Shown here: in pieces, positions 9,438 through 22,099 of the stretch
Position numbering within the stretch: position 1 is the first letter of the stretch
Layout of the letters: each line of letters begins with the position of its first letter
From: Coriaria nepalensis
Taxonomy: Eukaryota; Streptophyta; Magnoliopsida; Cucurbitales; Coriariaceae
Assembly: GCA_027186245.1 (NCBI GenBank)
Contig: CP114499.1
Span: forward strand, 7,383,001-7,447,000
Direction of reading: 5' to 3'
Length of the DNA stretch: 64,000 bases
The notes under the pieces: model-generated
The model's database searches: none
Told to the model about the DNA's origin: nothing
The model's input: only the letters and a program-made list of their open reading frames with translations
Position numbers and translations under genes: made by a program

Positions 9438-12400
9438 ATGGATTCGTCTTCTTCATCATCTTCGGCTCTGCAGCTTGTCATGGCGGCACTTGTCGGAGCT
9501 TCGTTAATGGCCGTATCGGCCTTCTACATTCACAAGCGCAGTGTTGATCAAGTCCTTCAGCGTCTCATCGAGATCCGACGCAAGCCTATTCGTAATGCTA
9601 ATCTCTCGCTCGTTGCTGAAGGAGAAGAAGAAGAAGATCAATATGAAGAAGACGAAGAAATAGAAGGAGGAGAAGAGCTGGATGATGGAGGAGAGTCTGC
9701 TTCCGATTCTGAGGTCACTATCGATCGAAAGCTGTGGGAGAGAGTTTCTTCGAGGTCTCTGGACGAGAGTATGTTGCGGCGCTATAGGATTTCGTCTTCG
9801 GTTCCGAATGTTGCTTTGTTACAGGAGGGCGCAAGGTTTGATCGGCCGACGAATGTTGGAGATAAACAGTGTTGCTCTTCTTTGGATAAACTTAATTTCA
9901 TCCCCTCAGGCCTGGAGCCTCTTCAAACAAATCATATACGTGGTGTGTTTTTTTTTTTTTTTTTTACTTTCTGCTTCAGTTTCATTCTATTTTCCTCTTG
10001 CTATTCTCTATAAACTCAAACAAATTAGTAATAAGAGGCTCTCTTGTCAAGGTACTCACATTCTTTATCTTTTATTTTATTTGTCATTTGCCTTTTTTCT
10101 TCTTTGCCGTGTAGGAGTGAATCAATCAGTTAATCACTCTAGTTTCAGTTCAAGGGTTGCTTCCATTAGTAAGTTGGGGACTCCTAGATCCCCATTCGAG
10201 AGTACTGGAGGCTCAGATGACGAACAAACAGAGCTTGAAGATGGAGAAAACGTCATCTTTGACTATGGGACTATAGAATCTTCAGTTGATTTATTGAACA
10301 TACACGTACGGGAGGTTCTATTGTTTCATTAGTTGTATCTTAGACTCCTCAAGATTCCTTAACAAAAATGCATCTTTCTTTTAGAGCGGCTTTACTAATT
10401 GATTAGTTTGCAGGATAGACATTCGAATCTTCAAAAGGTGTGTGCTGAGCCTAATAAAGGTGATGATGGAGACTTCAAGGAGATTTCTGGAGTAAATATT
10501 CGTGAGGTGAAAGATGGTGGAGATTTGCATGGTGATGGGAAGATTGGTTCAGTTCCAGGTTGTATAACATTGACTGATGCACTCATTTCCGACGTACTTT
10601 TACCTCTTGGAACAAGAATGCATGGTACTTTTTAGTTTCCTATCTCAGGAACTTATAGACTTATGTTGACGTGATTGTATCTTTTTCTATACATGGAGTA
10701 ATTACTGCTTCACTTATATTCTGTCTTAATAAATGGCTTAGATTCAAGAAATGTAGAAGAGGAAGAAGTATGGAAGATGATTCGCGAATGTTTGGATCTG
10801 CGCAACTGTTATGTCTATAGGGAAAATGATTTTCCATGGAGAAACAAAGACACAGAAGCTTGTAGTACTCCAAAAATGAATAGCGATCCATTTCACTTTC
10901 AACCTGTTGAAGCTTCAGCCGTGAGTGTTCTTTGCTTATTTACAGTTTGGATTCCTGTGAAGTTTCTTTCCAGCAGCATAAGAAATCTCTTTGGAATTTA
11001 ATAAATCGAATAGACCTTCACCTATATGTACACGCTTTTTTTAATGCTATTCTTTTAATTTTTCATTGCAGCATCGCTATAGAATGGAAGATGGTGTTAT
11101 ACATGTTTATGCACATGAAAATGGTAATTACTGGGAAGCATATGATTGCAAGTGAAATTTCAGTTCTTTGTTGAATAACTTGATTGAATTTTTCTCTTCC
11201 ATGTTGATTATTAATTTGTTGAATACACTAATATTCAAACCTGTACAAAATTTTATGCAGACACTGAAGAGTTGTTCCCTGTTGCAAGTGCTACAGACTT
11301 TTTCACTGATATGCATCATGTTCTTAAAATCGTGTCTGTTGGAAATGTTCGTTCTGCTTGCTACCATAGACTCAGATTTCTTGAAGAGGTAATGCTCTTT
11401 TATCTTAGTTTGGTGTGATACAATTTTGCTGTTATTATTCATTGGTGTCTTTACTTATAACTGAAATTCATACAGAAATTCCGCCTTCATCTGTTAGTAA
11501 ATGCAGACAGGGAGTTTCTTGCCCAGAAGAGTGCGCCACACCGCGATTTTTATAATATTAGGAAAGTAGACACGCATATACATCATTCTGCCTGCATGAA
11601 CCAGAAGCATCTTTTGCGCTTCATTAAGTCAAAGCTAAGAAAAGAACCTGACGAGGTAGTGGTCATCTGCTTAAATCCTCTTTGTTTTTTGGGTTTTTGT
11701 GATTCACCGACTCCCTTTACTTCTAGTCTTGCATCTGTCAAAATATAGGCAGGTCCTTACATCACTATGTTGAGCTTTTACAGGTTGTCATTTTCAGAGA
11801 TGGACAATATCTTACACTTAAAGAAGTATTTGAGAGTCTGGACTTGACAGGGTATGCAATACTATGCTTCTGTTGATTAAATTGTGAGAAATGAGAACTG
11901 TGATACTCGGAATCTCTGTAAGTGTGTGGCCATTCATTTACCTACTGGCCTGACTAGTGTTTATCACTTGTAGGTATGACCTGAATGTGGATTTACTGGA
12001 TGTTCATGCTGATAAGAGTACTTTTCATCGTTTTGATAAATTCAACCTCAAGTATAATCCTTGCGGGCAGAGCAGACTCAGAGAGATATTCTTGAAACAA
12101 GACAATCTTATCCAAGGTTTGCTGCATATCTATGGTTACACTTATTATATGGTGTTTATGGTGATTCGGATGCCAAAGTGGAGTGAAAGTCTCTGGAATG
12201 ACAAAAGCTTTTACGTTGATGTTTGACACTTCTAACTCCCATCTTTGCTCTCCTTTTTAGCGTGTTAGGAAACTCAGACATGTCGGTGTTAGACCCGTCA
12301 TTATTATTAGTATTAGTATTATTATTATGGGGCTATTTTAGTAATTGGTTGTTAGTAGTATAAATAGCAGTAGTATGGTTAGGGTTTAGGGGGGATTAGA

Positions 12401-15400
12401 TTTTGGAGAGTAAGAACTCTTAGGGAGAGACGGTCTACCTCTCGAATTGTAGACCATCCTATGTTATTTTGATTATTTTGGTGATTGCAGAACAAAGTTT
12501 AGCTCTATTCATAATTATCTAGACTGGGTCCTATCAAATTGGTATCAGAGCACTCGATCAATGATGGCTGCGAAGAAGGTAGAGGCACTCGAGGATAAAT
12601 TGGAGAGCGAAGTGATGGCGATCAAAACAACGATGTAAGAACGCTTCGCGGCAATACAACAGCAGAGTGCGCAGCAGTCTTCGTCGTTTGAAGCCCTATT
12701 GACGAAACTGGCCGAGTTGCAGGTTAGGTCACCACCGAAACCTAACCAACTTATGGGCGGTCATGGTCGGGCAACAGGGGACATCGCCGAAGAAGGCAGC
12801 CGCAATGGTGGCGAGCGGACTGCAGGGGGAGAACTAGTGGCGGCCGGCGCAGTGGAGGGCACGAGCATCGACGGCTAGCCTAGGGCAGAGTTCGGCAGTG
12901 ATTTGGGGGTAGGTTCAGGGATGGTTGCGCTGCTATGGGGTCGGCCAGAAGGGTCCAATTCGGACCAAGGGAGAAAAGGGAGGAACAAGGGTCAGCAGGT
13001 GGTTATGCGTCAAGAACCGCCGCGAGTGTTGAAGTAAGGGCGCCGAGGGCTGAATTTAGGGTTTCGGCAGAACCCCCATGAGCGGGGTAGGAGCAGTACG
13101 TAGGCATGCCGGGCAGAACGGGTGCGTAAGCTGAAAATGCCTATCTTGAAGGTGAGGATGTGGCGGCTTGGGTTTATCGGGTGGAAAGATACTTTGAGGT
13201 TAATGGATTAACAGAAGAGGAAAAGTTGCAGGCAGCCGGTCTCTGTTTGGAGGGTCCGGTGTTGTCATGGTTTCAATGGTGTGGGAATCACCGACCCATG
13301 GGGTCGTGGATGGAATTCAAACAACGGGTGATGGTAAGGTTTCAGACTTCTTACGATGGAGACTTATACGAACAGTTCTTGGCACTCCGCCAAGAAGGGG
13401 CAGTGTGGGAATACCGAGAGAAGTTCGAGTTGCTTTCCGGGCCTTTAACGGGTGTTCCTCCGGAAATCTTGGAGGGAAATTTTTTAAAGGGGTTGAAGTC
13501 GTAAATTCGGACAGCATTGAGGTTATTATGGCCCAAGGGACTAGAGGTGTATATGGACTTGGTAGTACAAGTGGAGGAGATGAAAAACAGCGAAAAACAA
13601 CAAAAAAACAGCCATGACAGTTTTGTTCACAACGGTTATACCAGGAACCCTAGCGCTAGGACTCACACCGTTATTGTCGGTATGGAGGCGCCAGAAGAGA
13701 GGAGAGCCGGGTACCTTCCGGAAGGGAATTTCAAAAGACTGACGGAGATAGAGATCGCGAACAAATGAGCGAAAGGGTTGTGTTTTCATTGTGACGAGAA
13801 ATTTTCGCCAGGGCAGTAAGGAGAGGAGACTCCAAGTGTTAATGGTTGGTAATGAGGATGATGATATGGTGGAACCGGAGGATGAGAGGGAGGAGGAACT
13901 AGACCCCCGGTTTCTGGACTATCCGCGTCGTAACGCAGCTTCCAGATTTCCACCTTGAGGAGAATGTGTCTTGTGGGGAGGGGAGTTATGTTAGACCCGT
14001 CATTATTATTAGTATTAGTATTATTATTAGTATTATTATTATGGGGCTATTTTAGTAATTGGTTGTTAGTATTATAAATAGCAGTAGTATAGTTAGGGTT
14101 TAGGGGGGGATTAGATTTTGGAGAGTAAGAACTCTTGAGGAGAGACGGTCTACCTCTCCAATTGTAGACCATCCTATGTTATTTTGATTATTTTGGTGAT
14201 TGCAGAACAAAGTTTAGCCCTATTCGTAATTATCTAGACTGGGTCCAATCAGTCTGCTTCCGAAAGACTGTACTGCGGCTTCCTGCCACCTCTCTCTATG
14301 GTTTCCTGATTAAATCTGCATATATTACTGTCAAATTGATCCTTTTAACTGGGCATCTCTGCATCTTATTGTGTTAATGGTAATCTGATAAATTTGGTAA
14401 TAGATAACTTTGTTTTCACAAAATACTCTCGTTAAACAAGCTTTCCCTCCAACAGGAACTTATACATGTAGAAATATTGTAACTTGACTTTTCTTTAGCC
14501 ACCATTTTACTAGTATTGGCATGATCTTTGGTGGGTTGATTTCATCAAAACTTTCTGGATAAAGCCTGTATAGGCTTTTCATCTTACTTCTTCACTGGTG
14601 ATTGAATATTTTGGACGTTTGATGACAGTGCTGTCTATAGTTTTTCAATTAATATTACTGTATTAATTGCTCTAAGCCAAAGTTGACTTCATTTGATAAT
14701 GACAGGACGGTTTCTGGCAGAAGTAACAAAGGAAGTTTTATCGGATCTGGATGCTAGCAAGTACCAGGTTAGATGAATGGTTGCTTACATTCTCTCTTTC
14801 TTCAGATTTGATATGTGTTTACTTCTTTTAGATGCTACATGTGTTATTTTGGTTCTCAAACAAACACCTCTACACCCCTATACTAGATGTTCATACTCGT
14901 CCCTTCGCCTGAGATAATGTCATCCTTGCTCCCCAATCATGAGTTGCAAACTTTTTTCTTTTTTTATTTTTATTTTTTGGGTCTTAGTTCATCATCCTGC
15001 ATTTTCTTTTTCTCAGCTGGCAGAATATAGGATATCTATCTATGGACGGAAAGAAAGTGAATGGGATCAGTTGGCAAGTTGGTTTGTGAACAATTCAATC
15101 TATAGCCAGAATGCTGTGTGGTTGATCCAGGTCTGTAATGGTATTCTGTATTTTGTGATTGATCCTCCAACACTAAACACAGTCAGGTCATTATTTCTTT
15201 TGTTGAATTGAGGTCTGCTTGGTAACCTGCTCTCATTATGGCTATGTTATTCCTCACGTTACTTGCCTTTTTTGAGATCAAAAGTGGCTGTGTGTGTTTG
15301 GGGGGGGGGGGGGGGGGGATATAGTTCTTTGTCCCCTAGTTTGCTGCATTTGTTTGCCTTGGGCCTGGGTGAACTTCTTAATCGACAGACCTTAAATAAT

Positions 15401-17409
15401 GTAATTATGCTGAAAATTAACCAATGATTGTTAATATTTAATTACAAATTTTTAGATGTGTGCCTACTAATGAATTTATCCAGTTAACTTTCTTTTGAAG
15501 TCTCTTATGGGTCCATACTAGAATTTACTAATAGTGTAATTAGATGTGTGCCAACTAATGTGTTTTATCTGCTTATATGCTGCAGCTTCCACGGCTATAC
15601 AATGTGTACAAGAAAATGGGAATTGTTACTTCGTTTCAGAATATCTTGGACAATGTTTTCATTCCATTATTTGAAGTAACGGTCAATCCAAACTCTCATC
15701 CTCAATTACACATGTTCCTGATGCAGGTTATCATATGTCCTTCCCAAAAGATACAAGAAATTAGTTATCTTTTTTTTTTCCCCTTTGTTCTGGATAACCA
15801 ATATACTATCCACATTTGTATAATTTGCTCTTGCTTTCGGGGTGGTTAACATGATTATTTGATTTTCAAATAGGTGGTCGGATTTGACCTTGTAGATGAC
15901 GAAAGTAAGCCAGAAAGACGCCCAACTAAGCACATGCCAACTCCAGCTGAATGGACAAATGAATTTAATCCCGCATATTCCTATTATACTTATTATTGCT
16001 ATGCCAACTTGTACACTCTTAACAAGGTTTGTCAAAGATTTATTCCACAAAAGGGTAAAATGGCTCCGTGAATTTTGAAGATATTGAATTTGAATTTTGA
16101 ACACTTTTTCAGCTTCGTGAATCAAAAGGATTTCCAACAATAAAGTTGCGACCTCATTGTGGGGAGGTAAGTGTCCACCACTCCTACTTCATTTTGCAGT
16201 CAAAAGCAATTTACTTCTAAGTTCTAACCACTGGAACCACCCTTGCAGGCTGGTGATGTTGACCATTTGGCTGCTGGATTTCTTCTATGCCATAATATCT
16301 CTCATGGGATCAATCTTCGTAAATCTCCAGTTTTGCAGTATTTATATTACCTGGCTCAGGTGAGACTTGGCCAGTTGGCCTTAGTTAAATTTGCAATATT
16401 CAGTTTGGTGTATCCAACTGTGTTTTCTAACTTTATATTAAAAGGATTGACCAAATTTTTGTTTCAGGTTGGATTGGCTATGTCACCACTAAGCAACAAT
16501 TCCCTTTTCTTAGATTATCATAGAAACCCCTTTCCCACATTCTTTCAACGTGGCCTAAATGTCTCACTCTCAAGCGATGATCCTTTACAAATTCATTTAA
16601 CAAAAGAAGCGCTTGTCGAAGAATATAGCATTGCTTCCAAGGTTTGTTGCTTCTTGAATTTTCTCTCGCTTCTTTGGAATATATGTTATAGTTTATACTA
16701 CTCGGTTGTTTTGCAGGTATGGAAGCTGAGTGCCTGTGACCTCTGTGAGATAGCAAGAAATTCCGTCTACCAATCTGGATTCTCACACTATGACAAGGTG
16801 AGGCCACAGCTCCCATTTCTCTTTGAATCAATAGATTCACATTGAATTCAAAACTAAATGCAAGTGGTTAGTTAGTTGTAGACCTATCGATATGGACCTG
16901 CCTTTTTGGAAAATAAAATGCTCATTTAATTATTTATGTGGTGAACTCAAATGTATAACTGATGCCATTAGCATATTGTACCCAAAAAAAAATGTGTGAA
17001 TTAATTTCTCGAGTTTACCTATTTGGAGACTTGATTCATAGAGAGCAGGTTTGAAAATTTTCCGTGGGGTCTACTTTGTTGGTGTCATAATCTGTGTTAA
17101 TTCTTATTTTCTTGGCCTCTCTTGCAGTCACATTGGCTCGGTGACAAATACTTCCTGAGAGGCCCAGAAGGAAATAATATTCACAAGACAAACGTGCCCC
17201 ATCCACGGATCTCTTTCCGGCATGAAGTAAGTTCATTTTTCATAGTCTACAAATTTGATTCCTTTGAATATGCAAGTAGCAACCTGAACAGAAAAAATGA
17301 AATGAAAAATATATCTTCCTAACGAACATGAGGATTACAGACGTGGAAGGAGGAAATGCAGTATGTTTATTCGGGGAAAACCAAGTTCCGTGAAGACATC
17401 GACCCTTAA
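9438..17409 (+). CDS. FAC1: AMP deaminase (EMBRYONIC FACTOR 1-like)
   Basis: Nineteen GT/AG exons: 9438-9942, 10115-10305, 10414-10624, 10742-10920, 11072-11123, 11261-11388, 11476-11655, 11784-11851, 11974-12116, 14706-14767, 15017-15130, 15586-15726, 15874-16026, 16113-16166, 16249-16359, 16468-16641, 16717-16797, 17128-17226, 17341-17409. Phases close to give 904 aa, somewhat longer than the 839 aa I recall for Arabidopsis FAC1. The enzyme converts AMP to IMP and ammonia. An N-terminal membrane segment (about residues 10-30) precedes a low-complexity acidic region. The catalytic part starts with the zinc ligands [16 protein letters not shown] (11569 onward), followed by [28 protein letters not shown], and [15 protein letters not shown] near the end. 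All signature motifs are intact. Intron 9 (2.6 kb) contains an LTR retroelement. Confidence 0.95.
12287..12536 (+). repeat. 5' LTR (250 bp)
   Basis: Differs from the 3' LTR mainly by a shorter ATT/AGT microsatellite (12 bp) and one G in a G-run, plus a few substitutions. High identity implies a recent insertion. Confidence 0.85.
12561..13840 (+). pseudogene. Degenerate retrotransposon gag
   Basis: The N-terminal part starts near 12561 ([15 protein letters not shown]) and meets TAA at 12636-12638. A second open block (about 13150-13503) has the gag core [16 protein letters not shown], then [14 protein letters not shown] and [16 protein letters not shown]. It ends in TAA at 13502-13504. After further frame changes, [14 protein letters not shown] (near 13765) is the start of a CX2C zinc knuckle whose second half is lost. 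Gag packages element RNA; this copy cannot make full-length protein. Confidence 0.75.
13989..14251 (+). repeat. 3' LTR (263 bp)
   Basis: Same boundaries as the 5' LTR (TGTTAGACC ... CA). It carries the expanded ATT/AGT tract after 14000 and a one-base longer G-run near 14102-14108. Confidence 0.85.
15300..15318 (+). repeat. 19-bp G homopolymer
   Basis: Uninterrupted G run following TGTGTGTTT in AMP deaminase intron 11. It could form a G-quadruplex in DNA or pre-mRNA. The length is likely to vary or be misread. Confidence 0.8.
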
Positions 17410-18580
17410 AACCAAAAAGTCTTCACAGAGAATCTTCCGAAAGTCTTCTTGGCCAACTCTGTAAATGTCTAGTATGTGATCATAATAATAGTTTCCACAG
17501 TAGAAAATACTTCTTACGGTTATTTAGTACACAGCATATACTAATTAATTTCGGTGCCCTTCTTTTTTCTTTCTTCCCCCCCCCTCTCTCTCTCTCTCTC
17601 TTGGTTCATCAGTGCATCTCATTTGTGATGGAGAGAATATTATTCCCACTGCAGGATGAAGTGGAGCTAAGAAGTAAAACAGGCTGTCCCCTTCCCTCTC
17701 GCCACCCGTAGTGAGATCCCCCTCCTTTTATCTCATACCCTTCTTCTGCATTTAACTGTTCATTATCGAGAACATATTTTGGAACCAGTAACTCAATTTT
17801 CTTTACAACTGTCGAATGGTGATCAGGCGTTGTCCATTCACCGGATAATTGAGCTCATGCGTATTCGCCCTCCAAATTCTCTAGTTACATTCTGATTTCT
17901 TTATTCCTTCTCTCTTTAGAGATTTGATGGATGAATTTTTTAAACGGTCTTGATTTGGAGAATCGATCTCCTCCAACGCTGACGTAATTACATTAATCAC
18001 GTTCGAGATTGTGCGTGAGACTCTGTGTGGGATATATACCTCATCAGAACATCTCCACTGACAAAGATTACCATCTACTAGCAATGCCTCAGTGAGTCTT
18101 ATTCTCGGGCGTGAATGTCATTTAATTTATTCCATCTCGTTTAATTTAGTAAACTGAGTTTAATAGTATTGATGTTTAGAATAGTGAATCTTGATTATGT
18201 TTTCATGGCCTTTAAACTGAAAATTATGGATTCAAACTGGAGTTTGAATCTGGACAGAATAGGTTGAACTAGATTTTAATCGTATGAAAACAGTTTTTAT
18301 TTTATTTTATTTTTAACAAGTACTTTTATAAAATATGTATGTTTTAAGCACTTTAATTAATTTTTTGCTCATAAATATTATTTTAAATATATTTTTACTT
18401 ATAATTATTTATCGGCTTTTAACAACGTTAAAAATGAATGTCAAAAGGAAAAAGGGAAAAAAAAAAAAGTATAAGCCGAATCGTATTCCTTGCTGCTTGA
18501 GTAGTTTCAACATTTGAAGGCGCCGAATGAAGAGCAGAACTTTATCTTAGCTTCATTACAATTAGCAACGACCAGGGGGA
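17410..18580. other. AMP deaminase 3' UTR and thioredoxin upstream region
   Basis: Contains a C-run/CT repeat (17577-17602) and AT-rich stretches. The minus open frame at 17881-18084 has no recognisable features. No extra gene was seen. Confidence 0.4.
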
Positions 18581-18592
18581 TATATATAAATA
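18581..18592 (+). promoter_or_regulatory. TATA box of thioredoxin h gene
   Basis: TATATATAAATA lies about 95 bp upstream of the ATG at 18684, in a GC-richer island (GGGGG before, CCCC after). Spacing suits a leader of roughly 60-70 nt. Confidence 0.55.
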
Positions 18593-18683
18593 CCCCTCAC
18601 CCATCTGTCTTAAAATCACAAGCCAAAAAAACACAAATCTTAAATCTTACGTTCTCACTTTAAACTAAAACTCAGGAAAAATC

Positions 18684-19803
18684 ATGGGTTCCTTCTTTTC
18701 CAGCCCACAAGTCAATACAAAGGGAGTATTAGCAACTGAAAAAACATCCAATTCCGGCATCATCATCACCATCAATTCCACTTCTCACTGGAAATCCTAC
18801 TTTGAAGCCTCGAAAGGGTCTAAAAAACTGGTAAACTCGACTCTAATCACTCTGCCTTTTTCTCTGTTAATAAGTTCTACGTCCATTTATGCTTTTTCTT
18901 GAATCATAAACTATGTTGACGATTGACTTATGGGTTTTGTGTTTCTTTTTTTTTTTTTTTTTTTTGATGGGTTGAAGCTGGTGATCGAATTCACTGCTAC
19001 ATGGTGCGGGCCATGTCGATCCATGGAGCCAACCCTGAAGGAGTTTGCGGCCAGATATAATAAGGACGTCGAGTTCATCAAGATCGATGTCGATGAGTTG
19101 AAGGTATATGAACTATAAATGAACAACAAATTTTTGGTTTTGTGTTAATAAGAAACTGTTATGTCAGATTTTTACCTTCATCCTCCAACTTTTTACCTTA
19201 TATCAAAAAATAGACACCCATATACCTTATTCTTGGTGCGTATATGTTAAGCACCTTTCTATGCCCAAAAAGTGTGCACCTTTTCTATGCCCAAAAAGTG
19301 TGCACCTTTCGTGAATAATAATAATAATAAAGTAAGATGAAATAAAATGAAAATCACAAATAGGCAATGGCCATGTATCTGCGTAGATAACATGATTTAA
19401 AATTTCCGATTGTTTTATGAAAAGACAAATCCACTTCGTTTATGGTAAGGATGACTTTGATTCGTCAAGAATCTAATAAAATTGTCGGACCAGAAAAAAA
19501 AATAAAAATAAAAATCCAATTAAAGGTGAGGTCAATCAAGCACTTAGCAGTTGACCTAGAGCTTTCGTTCAATTAACCCATTCTAATAATGCAAAAAAAA
19601 ACTGTTGATGTACTACCTGATTATTTGTTTAGCATTGATTGAAATGAATGATGACGAATGAAAAACTACAGGATGTGGCTGAGCAATTTGAGGTGCATGC
19701 AATGCCAACATTCCTGCTGCTCAAGAGAGGAAAACAAGTTGACAAGGTGGTGGGGGCAAGGAAGGAAGAGCTACGGGAACAGATTGAGAAACACAGGAAA
19801 TAA
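18684..19803 (+). CDS. Thioredoxin h (subgroup II, h2/h7-like)
   Basis: Three exons (18684-18830, 18978-19103, 19672-19803) encode 134 aa. The redox site WCGPC is intact in [18 protein letters not shown], and the cis-proline motif [11 protein letters not shown] follows. The N-terminus MGSFFSS has Gly2 plus serines and no transit peptide; in this subgroup that fits N-myristoylation and membrane association, which is an inference here. Known role: cytosolic/membrane dithiol reductase. Exon 2 is preceded by a long T-run (about 18945-18965) serving as polypyrimidine tract. The next gene, DnaJ on the opposite strand, recreates the Arabidopsis TRXH7 (At1g59730)-At1g59725 pair. Confidence 0.92.
19251..19309 (+). 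repeat. Tandem 25-bp repeat in thioredoxin intron 2
   Basis: GCACCTTTCTATGCCCAAAA and its continuation AGTGT are repeated twice in tandem, with a partial third copy. Confidence 0.7.
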
Positions 19804-20415
19804 GAACTTCATATCTAACTAAGGCTTTGCTATCATATTCTTTACACCGCTATAAGAGAAAAAAAATAAGGATATAAAAGAATAATATATTACTCAATAT
19901 AAACTTAATTTGCCTGATTCTATAAAATAAAACTGGTGAGTACTTTGTACGGAATCAGTGTGGTTTGTGTAAGGTCTTTTGCCAGCTTGAATATGTGTAA
20001 TATGATAAAATTTCTTCATTGCAATCTTATTAAAATGAAGAAAACTTCTATCATCTTCTTCCCCATGGATTCAAATTTAGTAACCCATATTTTAACAAAA
20101 GATGAAGAACTATGTATTCAAGTTCCAATATTCAAAATACAAATCAAAATCCCATTGGGTTCAGGTATATATATCTATATAGTTACAATACTGACATACA
20201 CACTTGCATTTATTTTAGAACAAGTTAAACTCACCTGGTTTGCTCTCTTAGCCAGTGGCTGAAGATTATTGAAATTCACCATGAAAACCAGCAGCTTCTT
20301 AGACCTCCTCCTACTATGCACGATGTTCTTCTTCCACGTAAAGCTGTTAATAGTATATATGTATGTACATTTACCGTAGCTTACATTGTAGATTCATAAT
20401 ATAGCTTGCCCTGAA
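19804..20415. other. Convergent intergenic between thioredoxin and DnaJ
   Basis: Holds the 3' ends of both convergent genes. A plus open frame (19936-20262) looks like chance in AT-rich sequence. Confidence 0.4.
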
Positions 20416-21706
20416 CTAGATTTCAGCTCCACCTAGCACCCTCCTTAGATCATACTTCTGTTCTGAAGTAAGCCTAGAAGGAAACCTCACATCAAACTTG
20501 ATTATAAGGTTTCCCTTCTTACTTGGGTCTTTTGAGATAGGCATTCCTTCATTCTGCATCACCATTTCTTGTCCAGGCTTGACTATATCTGTCACAATTG
20601 TGAGGTTTCTTCCATCCAGGGTTGTTATATTAAGAGTCTTTCCAGTGAGTGCTTCTAGTAGTGTAATCTTCAGATCGACTACCAGATCATTTCCATCTCT
20701 CTGGTAAACTTCATGGGGTTTCTCATCCACGACAAAAACAAGATCGCCTGGAGTAAGACCAGGTTCTTGATTGCCTTTCTCAGGAAAGGTGATTTTTGTG
20801 CCCTTCTTCCAACCAGGTTTGATATCAATTCTTAGTATCTCTTCAACAGTCCTCATCTTTCTGCAAAAAGATCATCTCATAAGACAAGGCCCAGTGGACA
20901 GTAAATGCCATTCAAGTACAGAGAGAGGCCAATGAAATATGCATTCCACATAATACCTAAGTTACAGATTCCAAGAATATGACCATTTGAATTTCCTCAT
21001 CATTTGAATTATTGACATAGAAAAGGTCCCTAACTCTGCTTTTTAGCTATGCAAATCTTCATCCTATTTTAGCTATGCAGCAGAAAAATAACTCATCGCG
21101 AGCAACAATATCATATTAACACATCGCTTAAATTTAATTGCTCTTTTCTTTTTTCCTCTCTGGAAAAGAAAATAAAATCTCGAATCAGAAAATATACCCA
21201 AAATCATCTGGAACAGAGCGAGAAATCCTCATCTTCCTCCTGGAACCTTTGTAAAGCTCCTCCAAGCTACACAGAAGTCTGCTCTCAGTCGGCAACGCTT
21301 TCCTACCGCTCTGACTCCTAGCTTCCACATTACCGCTCCTAAAACCCCCCTCTCCTCCAAACCCACGGCTCCTACCACCTCCAGATCCGCCGAAAAGCTC
21401 CGTGAAAATGTCATCAGCATCACGAGGCATGTACCGGAACGAGGAACCGTAATCGCTTCGTGGAGGAGGGAATTCAGTGGACTTAAGAACCTCCTCGCCG
21501 TAGAAATCGTAGATCTGACGCTTCTCAGGATCGGTAAGAACATCATAGGCTTCAGAAATCTGCTTGAACTTCGCCTCCGCTTCGCTCTTGTTGATCGGAT
21601 TCTTGTCCGGATGCCAAATCATCGCTAACCTCTTGTACGCCTTCTTCAGATCCTCATCGCTCGCATTCCTGTTCACCTTCAACACGTTGTAGTAATCCAC
21701 TCCCAT
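20416..21706 (-). CDS. DnaJ/Hsp40 co-chaperone, type II (DNAJB/Sis1-like)
   Basis: Two exons, complement of 21198-21706 and 20416-20860, encode 317 aa. The J domain is at residues 1-70 ([16 protein letters not shown] catalytic tripeptide). A G/F-rich linker (about 95-130: [17 protein letters not shown]) precedes the C-terminal client-binding domains ([32 protein letters not shown]) and ends RRVLGGAEI. There are no zinc-finger CXXCXGXG repeats, hence type II. Known role: stimulates Hsp70 ATPase and delivers unfolded clients, mostly in cytosol. The start is the ATG preceding the J domain, just 3' of a CT-repeat leader. Matches At1g59725 by domain order and context. Confidence 0.92.
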
Positions 21707-21716
21707 ACTTTCAACT

Positions 21717-21736
21717 CTCTCTCTCTCTCTCTCTCT
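21717..21736 (-). repeat. CT/GA dinucleotide repeat in DnaJ leader
   Basis: A (CT)n run on the plus strand (GA on the coding strand) lies immediately upstream of the DnaJ start codon. Confidence 0.7.
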
Positions 21737-22053
21737 GCGAAAATTCTCTCCTTATCTCTCTCGATCAATCAAGCTCTGCTTGAATTCGGTTTTGATTTTC
21801 CTTGATTGTTATGAGATTTGCAGATCAATATGAGTGATTGATTGATGGCAGCTAAGAGTTTTGGAAATATATAGGCAGAATCTGGAATGTTCGTTGAGAG
21901 GTATGGAAGAAATGAGTTTCCTTTATTCTTCTTCTTCATTTTTCTTTTCGTTAGAGTGAGGGAGAAGAGTTGAAAATAATGGAGGATACATCGGAGACGA
22001 TAGCGGCACGTCGGCCGGTTTTGGTGTCTCTAGATTTTTTTTCTTTTTCTGAT

Positions 22054-22099
22054 AAATAAAAATAAAAATAAAAATAAAAATAAAAATAAAAATAAAAAT
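22054..22099 (+). repeat. (AAAAT)n microsatellite
   Basis: About nine AAAAT/AATAA units in the upstream region of the DnaJ gene. Confidence 0.85.

Larger units (their letters stand above)
12287..14251 (+). mobile_element. Gag-only (pol-deleted) LTR retrotransposon in AMP deaminase intron 9
   Basis: Two direct LTRs (12287-12536 and 13989-14251) both start TGTTAGACC and end in CA. They are flanked by near-identical 5-bp sequences GTCGG / GTCTG, a likely target duplication. TGGTATCAGAGC at 12540-12551, 3 bp inside the left LTR, matches the usual initiator-Met tRNA primer-binding site. A G-rich tract (about 13973-13985) before the right LTR fits a polypurine tract. The 1.45-kb interior encodes only gag-like pieces with stops, then a degraded zinc-knuckle start ([13 protein letters not shown]). 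No protease, RT, RNase H or integrase is present. This fits a non-autonomous Ty3/gypsy derivative, inserted in sense orientation. Confidence 0.85.
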
